Assembly (NCBI GenBank): GCA_028290125.1
Contig: JAQGKM010000301.1
Location: 1 to 5,272 of the forward strand
Source of the DNA: Hyphomicrobiales bacterium
Lineage (GTDB): Bacteria > Pseudomonadota > Alphaproteobacteria > Rhizobiales > Beijerinckiaceae
DNA length: 5,272 nt
Direction of reading: 5' to 3'
The notes beneath the pieces were generated by a model, which was not told the DNA's origin, did not search any database, and saw only the letters and a list, made by a program, of their open reading frames with translations. This document shows positions 1 to 5,228 of the stretch, piece by piece (position 1 is the first letter of the stretch; the number at the start of each line of letters is the position of its first letter). Both the position numbers and the translations under genes were made by a program.

Positions 1-124
1 CAAGCTCTATTACCTGCGCGATCGTCGCGGCAAGTCGGCCCGTATCGCCGAAAAGATGGAGACGGCGACCGAGAAGGCCGCCCGCGTCGAGGCGAAGGCC
101 GCCGCCAAGGCCGCCAAGGCCTGA
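1..124 (+). CDS. rplS: 50S ribosomal protein L19, C-terminal end (partial)
   Basis: Only the last 40 codons are present (frame begins at base 2, stop TGA 122-124). The peptide starts KLYYLRDRRGKSARI and ends in an Ala/Lys-rich tail. The segment K-L-Y-Y-L-R-(D/E)-R-x-G-K-(S/A)-A-R-I is the highly conserved C-terminal signature of bacterial L19, a large-subunit protein at the interface with the 30S subunit. The AKAAAKAAKA-like extension is typical of alphaproteobacterial L19 proteins. In this class rplS usually ends the rpsP-rimM-trmD-rplS cluster, which fits the strong terminator 22 bp after the stop. The assignment is secure although the start lies outside the window. Confidence 0.95.
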   Translation, partial: KLYYLRDRRGKSARIAEKMETATEKAARVEAKAAAKAAKA

Positions 125-146
125 GGCTCGCAGCTTTCCAAAGTTC

Positions 147-175
147 AAAGCGCGGCGTGAGCCGCGCTTTTTTTT
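147..175 (+). terminator. Intrinsic terminator after rplS
   Basis: A perfect 10-bp stem, AAAGCGCGGC (147-156) with GCCGCGCTTT (161-170), encloses a GTGA loop and runs into an unbroken T tract ending at 175. This is a textbook Rho-independent terminator, and it would separate the ribosomal operon from the SGNH hydrolase gene that starts 57 bp later. Confidence 0.92.
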
Positions 176-220
176 ATGCGCGTCGAAGCGCCTGTGCTTA
201 TGCTCTGCCGTGACGTCTTC

Positions 221-226
221 GGGAGG
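221..226 (+). promoter_or_regulatory. Ribosome binding site setting the SGNH gene start
   Basis: GGGAGG lies 6 nt before ATG 233. The in-frame ATG at 176 directly abuts the terminator T tract and has no Shine-Dalgarno sequence, so 233 is the better start. Translation from 233 also puts a signal peptide exactly at the N-terminus. Confidence 0.8.
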
Positions 227-232
227 TGCATC

Positions 233-802
233 ATGCGTGGACCCATAGCCGCCCTGGTGGCGGCGCTCATCTGGTTTGGTCCGTCGGCTGCGCTCGCGCG
301 GCAGGTCAGAATCGTCGTGACGGGCGACAGCAACATCGAGGGCAAGGGCGTCAGCCTGTCGGACGCCTACCCGGCGCAACTCGAACGCGCGCTGCGGGCG
401 AAAGGCCTCGACGTCACGGTGCTGAACACGGGCCGCAACGGCGATGTCACCGCCGGCCTGATGCGGCGCCTCGATTCAGCGGTTCCGCAAGGTACGGACC
501 TCGTGATCTTTACGATCGGCATCAACGATCTGACGCGGGGCGAGCCGCTGGAATACGTGCGCGAGATGAATGGCAAGATCCGGGACACGCTGAAGGCGCG
601 CGGCATGGAGGTCATGCTCTTTGGTCCCAACCAGCCGCTGAAGAATTTTCAGGACGGCATCTCCGAGGATCCAGACTTCCACGTCGAGAAGGTCAACCGT
701 CCGAGCCAGTTTCATCTCAATGCGCAAGGCTATGCGCATGTCGTCAAGCGCACGCTGCCGATCATCATGCCGGTCGTGAAAAAGCTCGCGGCGCGGAAGT
801 AA
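233..802 (+). CDS. Secreted SGNH/GDSL-type hydrolase (arylesterase-like)
   Basis: The protein is 189 residues. Residues 1-22 form a signal peptide (hydrophobic stretch I5-G16, AxA-like ALA before R23), so export to the periplasm is expected. SGNH-hydrolase blocks follow in order. Block I is VTGDSN with nucleophile Ser33. Block II is NTGRNGD around G67/G70. Block III is GIND with Asn98. The last block is FHLNAQGY with His161. This is the flavodoxin-like fold of TesA/arylesterase-type enzymes, which hydrolyse esters or thioesters; the substrate cannot be read from sequence. One oddity is that the usual Asp three residues before the catalytic His is Ser158 (PSQFH rather than DGxH). The segment between blocks III and V is also short. 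The enzyme may work with a Ser-His dyad or have a changed role. No convincing promoter is visible between the rplS terminator and the gene. It converges on the metallohydrolase gene. Confidence 0.85.
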   Translation: MRGPIAALVAALIWFGPSAALARQVRIVVTGDSNIEGKGVSLSDAYPAQLERALRAKGLDVTVLNTGRNGDVTAGLMRRLDSAVPQGTDLVIFTIGINDLTRGEPLEYVREMNGKIRDTLKARGMEVMLFGPNQPLKNFQDGISEDPDFHVEKVNRPSQFHLNAQGYAHVVKRTLPIIMPVVKKLAARK

Positions 803-830
803 AAGGCGCACAGCGCTTTCTTGTTCGATT

Positions 831-950
831 CATCGCTATTGCGAGCGAAGTGACGCAATCACGTAGCCACTGACGCAGGCCCGCCGGTGGCGGCTCCGCG
901 CGGCACGTCAGCCATGCGGGTCTGGATTGCTTCGCTCCGCTCGCAATGAC
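831..950. repeat. Nested inverted-repeat element in convergent intergenic DNA
   Basis: A 23-bp arm at 838-860 (begins ATTGCGAGCG) matches the reverse complement of 925-947 at 20 of 23 positions. The arms flank a 64-bp centre. The centre contains CTGACG (870-875) facing CGTCAG (906-911), and innermost CCGCC (881-885) facing GGCGG (889-893), so the whole stretch could fold into one long branched hairpin. The left arm is itself a small palindrome (ATTGCG...CGCAAT); the right arm has a shorter one (ATTGC...GCAAT). From memory, this ATTGCGAGCG...GCAATC core is a dispersed palindromic repeat in Bradyrhizobiaceae genomes. It sits between two convergent genes, where REP- or MITE-like elements usually accumulate. 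No coding sequence is visible in 803-971, and no T-tailed terminator either. Outer boundaries are approximate. Confidence 0.75.
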
Positions 951-971
951 GCGTGCGAATGACGGCGCGCG

Positions 972-1952
972 TCAGAGCGTCGTGTTCCACACCACCGGGA
1001 CGAGGCGGAAGTTGCTCGCGCCGTCCTTCTCGACATAGCCGAGAGCCGGGAACGGGAAGTGGAAGCCGCCGACCAGCACCTTGTCGGCGGACGCGCGATC
1101 GTAGAAGCGGCGGCGGGTTTCCTCCGCCTTGGCGGCGTCCATGTCGAACATGACGTGCCAGCCGGGATTGCGCAGGAACAGCGCCGGGATGTTGGTGACG
1201 TCGCCCTGCAGCAGCATGCGGGAATTGCCCGACTGCAGCGCGAGAGAGGTGTGGCCTGGCGTATGGCCGGGCGTCGCAAACGGCGTCATGCCGGGCGCGA
1301 CTTCCTTGTCCATCGCATATTGGGTGAGCCGGTCGCCCATGTCCTTGAAGATGCGCCGCACGAGCGCGAAGGCGCCTTTCATGGCGTCCGGCGCCTTGGC
1401 CATGTTGTCGTCGCTCATCCAGAACGCATATTCGGCGGCCGGCACTTTCACTTCGGCATTCGGGAAGGCGAGCGATCCGTCGGCCATGCGCAGGCCGAGA
1501 ATATGGTCGCCGTGGAAATGGGTGATGACGACGATGTCGACCTGCTTCGGGTCCACGCCCGCAGCCGTCATGTTGGGGAGCAGCAGGCCGACTTCGCCCT
1601 TGGCGTCGCCCTGTCCGTTGCCGGTATCGACGAGGACGAGCTTGCCGCCGGTGTTCACCAGCATCGGATTGTAGGGAACGGTCATGCGCGCCGCCGACAT
1701 GGCGGAAGCCTCGAGCGCCTTGCCGACCTCTTCCTTCGCCACGTTGCGGACGAAGGTGTCGGGCATCGCCATGGTGCGCGCGCCATCGGTGACGATGGTG
1801 ATCTCCATGTCGCCGATCCTGTTGCGATAGACGCCGGCGGCCTGCTTGCCGGCGATCGGCGCCGCCGCAAAGGCCGCAGGCGCCAGAATGGATGTGGCGG
1901 CCGCTGCGCCGAGGGTGGCGAGCGCGCCGCGGCGCGTGGTGTCGATGGTCAT
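972..1952 (-). CDS. Tat-exported MBL-fold metallohydrolase (OPHC2/MPH-like)
   Basis: The protein is 326 residues. The N-terminus TTRRGALATLG followed by an Ala-rich hydrophobic run to about residue 31 reads as a twin-arginine signal, so a folded, metal-loaded enzyme is probably exported. The metallo-beta-lactamase metal ligands are present: HFHGDH gives H145, H147, D149 and H150; the second His of TPGHTPGH is H234; LLQGD gives D251; and GFHFPFPALGY gives H298. This is a complete dinuclear site. The YNPMLVNTGGKLVLVDTG segment (94-111) and the C-terminal GFHFPFPALGYVEKDG resemble the OPHC2/methyl-parathion-hydrolase and lactonase branch, rather than glyoxalase II or beta-lactamases. The substrate is unknown, with a lactone or other ester plausible. 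The start at 1952 is chosen because AAGGAG lies 9 nt upstream and the Tat motif falls at residue 7. An ATG 28 codons further upstream gives an implausible Arg-rich extension. It lies 136 bp downstream of the VOC gene on the same strand, possibly co-transcribed. Confidence 0.88.
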   Translation of the reverse strand: MTIDTTRRGALATLGAAAATSILAPAAFAAAPIAGKQAAGVYRNRIGDMEITIVTDGARTMAMPDTFVRNVAKEEVGKALEASAMSAARMTVPYNPMLVNTGGKLVLVDTGNGQGDAKGEVGLLLPNMTAAGVDPKQVDIVVITHFHGDHILGLRMADGSLAFPNAEVKVPAAEYAFWMSDDNMAKAPDAMKGAFALVRRIFKDMGDRLTQYAMDKEVAPGMTPFATPGHTPGHTSLALQSGNSRMLLQGDVTNIPALFLRNPGWHVMFDMDAAKAEETRRRFYDRASADKVLVGGFHFPFPALGYVEKDGASNFRLVPVVWNTTL

Positions 1953-1961
1953 TCCGCTTGT

Positions 1962-1967
1962 CTCCTT
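1962..1967 (-). promoter_or_regulatory. Ribosome binding site of the MBL-fold gene
   Basis: Read on the minus strand this is AAGGAG, 9 nt before ATG 1952. It decides between this start and the ATG at 2036, which would place 28 basic residues in front of the Tat signal. Confidence 0.8.
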
Positions 1968-2088
1968 GGTCGTCCCTGACCTGTCGCGTACGGCCTTGGG
2001 CCGGCCCCGGACTTGCCGCCGGGTTGAACGCGCCACGCCGCCGAGCGGTCGCCCGGCGACAGGAGATTGGTACGGCTTGGCCGAAATG

Positions 2089-2499
2089 TCAGCCCTTCAG
2101 CGGCGCATTCAGCATCCAGCGGTGGCCGAACGGATCGCGGATGACCGCAAAGCGCGTGCCCCAGAAGGAGTTGGTGGGCTGCACGTCGCCCTTGGCCCCG
2201 AGCCCCGTCGCCTTGGTGAACACGTCCTCGAGCTCCTTGCGGGTGTCGAATTCGAGGCTCACCGACATGGTCACGGGTTCGCCGGGGATCGGCACGCGGG
2301 TCTGGCCATATTCCGGGAAGGCGTCGGCGAGCATGACGGAGCCGCCGTTGATGACGAGCTCGCAATGCATGATGCGCACGCCATCCAGCGCCGGCATCAG
2401 GGCCTTCTGCTGGGCGCCGAACACGGTCGTGTAAAAGGCGATGGCCCCCATGGCAGGGGAAACCGTGAGGTAGGGGGAGACGCGCGGGCGATCGGCCAA
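2089..2499 (-). CDS. VOC superfamily protein, PhnB/glyoxalase-like
   Basis: The protein is 136 residues with a TTG start. It shows the pattern of the PhnB-like branch of the vicinal-oxygen-chelate fold: PYLTVSPAMGAIAFYTTVFGA (residues 9-29) as the first beta-alpha-beta unit, MHCELVINGG with His45, MLADAFPEYG (56-65), SFWGTRFAVIRDPFGHRW (111-128) with His126, then a short tail. Such proteins are usually dimeric and cytoplasmic. Many have no known substrate; the family includes glyoxalases, dioxygenases and resistance proteins, so I assign no reaction. TTG at 2499 is preferred because AAGGAG ends 7 nt upstream and the protein then opens directly on the family core. The upstream in-frame ATG at 2562 adds 21 residues with no family resemblance. 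It is divergent from leuC and upstream of the MBL-fold gene on the same strand. Confidence 0.85.
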   Translation of the reverse strand: MADRPRVSPYLTVSPAMGAIAFYTTVFGAQQKALMPALDGVRIMHCELVINGGSVMLADAFPEYGQTRVPIPGEPVTMSVSLEFDTRKELEDVFTKATGLGAKGDVQPTNSFWGTRFAVIRDPFGHRWMLNAPLKG

Positions 2500-2506
2500 A
2501 ATCAGG

Positions 2507-2512
2507 CTCCTT
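2507..2512 (-). promoter_or_regulatory. Ribosome binding site that fixes a TTG start
   Basis: Minus-strand AAGGAG is followed by 7 nt and then TTG at 2499. No ATG or GTG stands at a suitable distance, so this Shine-Dalgarno sequence is the main evidence for the TTG initiation codon of the VOC gene. Confidence 0.78.
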
Positions 2513-2600
2513 CGGACAAGTGCCTGAACCCTATCAGAAGAGGCGCGCGCCGCCAGCGGCAAGCAACCGGCTCTTTACGCAAGCCGCGCCGTCGCCCGCC

Positions 2601-2624
2601 CTTTTTCTTGCGCGCTTTTTCTTG
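2601..2624 (+). repeat. Two direct copies of CTTTTTCTTG upstream of leuC
   Basis: The 10-mer CTTTTTCTTG occurs at 2601-2610 and again at 2615-2624, separated by CGCG. It lies 62-85 bp before the leuC start in the divergent intergenic region 2500-2685, where a promoter and any leu regulator site should lie. I could not place convincing -35 and -10 boxes here. The same 10-mer occurs at 4142-4151, in the tail of the leuC terminator. It may be part of a regulatory site or simply pyrimidine-rich low-complexity DNA. Confidence 0.45.
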
Positions 2625-2685
2625 TAAGAGACACGCCACCAACGTGAGGATGGCCCGGTAACGGGCAGGACGGGAAGACACGAAC

Positions 2686-4095
2686 ATGGCCAAGCCGCGC
2701 ACGCTCTATGACAAGATCTGGGACGACCATGTGGTCGACGTTCAGCCGGACGGCGCCTGCCTGCTCTACATCGACCGTCACCTTGTCCATGAAGTGACCA
2801 GCCCGCAGGCGTTCGAAGGCCTGCGCCTGTCCAACCGCAAGGTGCGCGCGCCCGAGAAGACATTGCTCGTCGTCGACCATAACGTGCCGACCACGCTCAA
2901 CGAGCGCTCGCATGTCGAGGATCCCGAGAGCAAGGCGCAGATCGAGCAGCTCGCGCAGAACGCCGCCGATTTCGGCCTCGAATATTACGACGCTTTCGAC
3001 AAGCGCCAGGGCATCGTCCACATCATTGGACCGGAGCAGGGCTTCACGCTGCCCGGCACGACGATCGTCTGCGGCGACAGCCACACCTCGACGCACGGCG
3101 CCTTCGGGGCGCTCGCCAACGGCATCGGCACGTCCGAGGTCGAGCACGTGCTCGCCACGCAGACGCTGCTGCAGTCCAAGGCCAAGAACATGCGCGTCAC
3201 CGTCAACGGCTCGCTGCCGCATGGCGTCACCGCCAAGGACATCATCCTGTCGATCATCGGCCATATCGGCACGGCGGGCGGCACCGGCCACGTCATCGAA
3301 TTCGCCGGTCAGGCGATCCGCGAATTGTCGATGGAAGGCCGCATGACGGTCTGCAACATGACCATCGAGGGCGGCGCGCGCGCCGGCCTGATCGCGCCCG
3401 ACGAGAAGACCTACGCCTATCTCAAGGACCGCCCCAAGGCCCCCAAGGGCGCCGCGTGGGATGCCGCGATGGCCTATTGGCAGACGCTGCAGTCGGACGA
3501 GGGCGCGCATTTCGACACCGAGATCGTGCTCGACGCGGCCAACCTGCCGCCGATCGTCTCGTGGGGCACGAGCCCTGAAGACGTGATCTCGATCGAGGGC
3601 ACGGTGCCGACGCTCGACACCGCCAAGACGGAACAGCAGCGTGCGAAGATCCAGCGCGCGCTGGACTACATGGGCCTCAAGGGCGGCGAGAAGATCTCCG
3701 ACCTGAAGCTCGATCGCGTGTTCATCGGCTCGTGCACCAACGGCCGCATCGAAGACCTGCGCGCCGCCGCCAAGATCGTCGAAGGCAAGTCGGTCGCCAA
3801 CCATGTGAACGCGATGGTCGTGCCGGGCTCGGGCCTCGTGAAGATCCAGGCCGAGGCCGAAGGCCTCGACAAGATCTTCACCGCCGCCGGTTTCGAATGG
3901 CGCGAGCCCGGCTGCTCGATGTGCCTTGCGATGAACCCCGACAAGCTCGCCCCGGGCGAACGCTGCGCCTCGACCTCGAACCGCTATTTCGAGGGCCGCC
4001 AGGGTTTCAAGGGCCGCACGCATCTCGTCTCGCCCACCATGGCGGCGGCGGCGGCGATCGCCGGCCATTTCGTGGACGTGCGCGAGATCGCATAA
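2686..4095 (+). CDS. leuC: 3-isopropylmalate dehydratase, large subunit
   Basis: The protein is 469 residues, close to E. coli LeuC (466). It is an aconitase-superfamily enzyme that, with LeuD, isomerises 2-isopropylmalate to 3-isopropylmalate in leucine biosynthesis, in the cytoplasm. The [4Fe-4S] ligands are all visible: Cys350 in IGSCTNGR, and Cys410 and Cys413 in GCSMCLAMNPD. Other hallmarks are the start TLYDKIWDDHVV, DHNVPT, VCGDSHTSTHGAFGALA and the EGGARAGLIAPDE segment. The ATG at 2686 gives the standard N-terminus; the Shine-Dalgarno is modest (GGGAAG at 2672-2677). The gene has its own strong terminator and leuD does not follow directly, so it is transcribed apart from leuD, a common arrangement in alphaproteobacteria. 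No leader peptide rich in Leu codons is visible upstream, so enterobacterial-style attenuation is not supported. Confidence 0.98.
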   Translation: MAKPRTLYDKIWDDHVVDVQPDGACLLYIDRHLVHEVTSPQAFEGLRLSNRKVRAPEKTLLVVDHNVPTTLNERSHVEDPESKAQIEQLAQNAADFGLEYYDAFDKRQGIVHIIGPEQGFTLPGTTIVCGDSHTSTHGAFGALANGIGTSEVEHVLATQTLLQSKAKNMRVTVNGSLPHGVTAKDIILSIIGHIGTAGGTGHVIEFAGQAIRELSMEGRMTVCNMTIEGGARAGLIAPDEKTYAYLKDRPKAPKGAAWDAAMAYWQTLQSDEGAHFDTEIVLDAANLPPIVSWGTSPEDVISIEGTVPTLDTAKTEQQRAKIQRALDYMGLKGGEKISDLKLDRVFIGSCTNGRIEDLRAAAKIVEGKSVANHVNAMVVPGSGLVKIQAEAEGLDKIFTAAGFEWREPGCSMCLAMNPDKLAPGERCASTSNRYFEGRQGFKGRTHLVSPTMAAAAAIAGHFVDVREIA

Positions 4096-4116
4096 CTCTG
4101 ACGTCATGCCATTGTG

Positions 4117-4150
4117 AAAAGGGCCGGCTGCAAAGCCGGCCCTTTTTCTT
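4117..4150 (+). terminator. Strong intrinsic terminator after leuC
   Basis: A perfect 13-bp stem, AAAAGGGCCGGCT (4117-4129) with AGCCGGCCCTTTT (4134-4146), is closed by a GCAA (GNRA-type) tetraloop, with T residues continuing to about 4150. Because the stem begins with AAAA, it also has a T tract on the opposite strand and could stop transcription in both directions. Confidence 0.94.
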
Positions 4151-4173
4151 GGTCGCAATGCTAGGCTCGGCAC

Positions 4174-4386
4174 ATGAACGATCGCGACAAGGAAACCGAA
4201 GAGGCGCGCCGCTCGCTCGCCGCGCTGTCGCGCGAAAGCGGGTTGCTCGGTGGCGTCAACATGCGCGCCGACGCGGGCGAGGCGCCCGACGCCGTCGAGA
4301 TCTGGGCGAAGCGCATCGGCCGCGCGCTCGGGCTCGTTTTCGTGGTGCTGCTCGCGATCAATCTGTTCACCGGCTGGTTTTTCTGA
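4174..4386 (+). CDS. Small single-pass membrane protein, function unknown
   Basis: The protein is 70 residues. Residues 1-21 are highly charged (MNDRDKETEEARRSLAALSR), 22-47 are polar with IWAKR at the end, and 48-70 form a clear transmembrane helix (IGRALGLVFVVLLAINLFTGWFF) at the extreme C-terminus. The Lys/Arg residues just before the helix predict a cytoplasmic N-terminus, as in a tail-anchored protein. I do not recognise the family. The stop is 11 nt before the ATG of the metallopeptidase gene, so the two are probably translated from one mRNA. The start lies only 23 nt after the leuC terminator and has a weak Shine-Dalgarno, so its promoter is not obvious. GC content and codon use match its neighbours, which supports a real gene. 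Confidence 0.75.
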   Translation: MNDRDKETEEARRSLAALSRESGLLGGVNMRADAGEAPDAVEIWAKRIGRALGLVFVVLLAINLFTGWFF

Positions 4387-4397
4387 GTGAGGGTTTG

Positions 4398-4817
4398 ATG
4401 TCATCGAGCATTGACTGGACGCCGGCGAAAGCGCCGTCGCTGGAGGATTTCCAGAGCATGGCCGACGCGGCCTACGCCTCGCTCCCTGCGGAATTCCGCG
4501 CGCTCTGCGAAGGGCTCATCATCCATGTCGACGATTTCCCCGATCAGGAAACGATCGACGACATGGAGTGCGAAAGCGAGTTCGATCTGCTCGGCCTGTT
4601 CCGAGGCCGCGGCCTCGCGCAGCGCGAGGCGACCCTGCAGACGGGAGAATTCCCCAACATGGTCTGGCTCTACCGCCGCCCGATCCTCGACTACTGGGCC
4701 GAGCACGACGAGGCGCTGGGCGACATCGTGACCCACGTGCTGGTGCACGAGATCGGGCACCACTTCGGATTTTCAGACGACGACATGGAGGGGATCGAGG
4801 CTGCGGCGGAGCGCTAG
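4398..4817 (+). CDS. Minimal zinc metallopeptidase-like protein (Zincin_1/DUF1025)
   Basis: The protein is 139 residues. HEIGHHFGFSDDDME (117-131) carries the zincin HExxH motif (H117, E118, H121), with acidic residues following as in the small minimal-metalloprotease family (COG3824, Pfam Zincin_1, formerly DUF1025). Other family features are the N-terminal APSLEDFQSMADAAYASLP helix, LIIHVDDFPD (40-49), LLGLFRG (64-70), and VWLYRRPILDYW (89-100) before the helix with HExxH. It has no signal peptide or membrane segment, so it is cytoplasmic. Proteolytic activity has not been shown for most members, and the substrate is unknown. The ATG at 4398 is preceded by GAGGG at 4389-4393. It follows the small membrane protein by 11 nt, suggesting co-expression. 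The reading frame continues open upstream, but that extension is only antisense or shadow coding of leuC. Confidence 0.88.
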   Translation: MSSSIDWTPAKAPSLEDFQSMADAAYASLPAEFRALCEGLIIHVDDFPDQETIDDMECESEFDLLGLFRGRGLAQREATLQTGEFPNMVWLYRRPILDYWAEHDEALGDIVTHVLVHEIGHHFGFSDDDMEGIEAAAER

Positions 4818-4872
4818 GTCGCGCCGTTCATTCAACGTTTGAAGGTCCACTTTGCTTCCGGACCGATGAAGC

Positions 4873-4942
4873 TTAGGCTTGCCCGTATTAGGCTCCGGCC
4901 ATCGATTAGGAATTCTTGCTTTTTGATACGGGATGCCCGTAT
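4873..4942 (+). promoter_or_regulatory. Candidate brnTA operator region
   Basis: ATACGGG (4926-4932) and CCCGTAT (4936-4942) form a perfect 7-bp inverted repeat with a 3-nt spacer, and its right arm includes the first two bases of the brnT start codon. TGCCCGTAT at 4934-4942 is repeated exactly at 4880-4888, 54 bp upstream. TTAGG recurs at 4874-ish (within TTAGGCT 4873-4879), at 4888-4892 (TTAGGCT 4888-4894) and at 4906-4910. BrnA antitoxins are known DNA-binding autorepressors of their own operon, so a repeated palindromic site just before brnT is where an operator is expected. The -35 and -10 boxes cannot be placed with confidence. That this is the operator is an inference. Confidence 0.5.
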
Positions 4943-5228
4943 GTTTGAGCCAAGCGAATTTGAATGGGACTTAGCCAAAGCGCGGTCCAACCTTGAAAAG
5001 CACGGGATCGCTTTCAACGAAGCCGTGATTGTTTTCGAAGACCGTACCCGTCACGTGCTAGATGTGACACGGGAGCGGGACAACGAAATGCGGTTGAAGA
5101 CGGTTGGCGTTTTTCGCGGCCAATTGTTCACGGTAGTTTTTACCGCCCGGGGCACGGTCTGCCGAATTATTTCGGCGCGACGGTCAAACTCAAAGGAGGC
5201 ACGCGAGCATGGGAATCGTGCGCTATAA
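4941..5228 (+). CDS. brnT: BrnT family type II toxin (RelE-like ribonuclease)
   Basis: The protein is 95 residues, the usual BrnT size. The family pattern is clear: FEWDLAKARSNLEKHGIAF (7-25), EAVIVFED (27-34), then MRLKTVGVFRGQLFTVVFTARG (50-71) and RIISARRS (75-82). BrnT is a RelE-fold ribonuclease that inhibits translation by cleaving RNA, and is neutralised by BrnA in the cytoplasm. ATG 4941 is chosen because it brings FEWD near the N-terminus. Its Shine-Dalgarno is weak, and an in-frame TTG at 4923 with AGGAA 10 nt upstream is an alternative that adds six residues. The gene ends inside brnA (20-nt overlap), the standard toxin-first order. GC is about 51% over 4841-5140, far below leuC, suggesting acquisition by transfer. 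Confidence 0.92.
   Translation: MFEPSEFEWDLAKARSNLEKHGIAFNEAVIVFEDRTRHVLDVTRERDNEMRLKTVGVFRGQLFTVVFTARGTVCRIISARRSNSKEAREHGNRAL
5192..5199 (+). promoter_or_regulatory. Strong ribosome binding site of brnA inside brnT
   Basis: AAAGGAGG lies 9 nt before ATG 5209 and within the last codons of brnT. It is much closer to the consensus than anything before brnT, which would favour antitoxin synthesis over toxin from the shared mRNA. Confidence 0.82.

Noticed and set aside
226..873. 215-codon frame overlapping the SGNH gene in another phase
   Set aside because: It has no family motif and is Arg/His-rich, while the overlapping frame has a signal peptide and the GDS, GIND and His blocks.
1059..1979. 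306-codon plus-strand open frame opposite the MBL-fold gene
   Set aside because: It is the mirror of a gene with all its catalytic motifs on the other strand. Its composition (Arg, His, Gly, Val) is that of a GC-driven shadow.
1998..2060. GGGCCGGCCC palindrome (1998-2007) and GTCGC/GCGAC hairpin (2048-2060) as a terminator between the two minus-strand genes
   Set aside because: Neither is followed by a T tract on the minus strand, and short GC palindromes are frequent by chance at this GC content.
972..2499. VOC plus MBL-fold pair read as a glyoxalase I/II system
   Set aside because: The folds match that pairing superficially. However, the VOC protein is of the PhnB type, and the MBL protein is a Tat-exported OPHC2-like enzyme lacking the glyoxalase II architecture. 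They would also act in different compartments.
2640..2685. Leucine leader peptide and attenuator upstream of leuC
   Set aside because: The only short frame close to leuC (ATG 2650, Met-Ala-Arg-stop) has no leucine codons, and no terminator/antiterminator pair is visible.
2575..4404. Very long open frame on the minus strand across leuC (609 codons)
   Set aside because: It is antisense to the secure leuC gene, rich in Arg/Ala/His/Asp as expected from mirrored high-GC codons, and resembles no protein family.
4839..4940. N-terminal extension of brnT back to TTG 4839
   Set aside because: The frame is open, but the extension is basic and unlike BrnT family members, and it would cover the operator-like repeats. 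BrnT proteins normally begin close to the FEWD motif.
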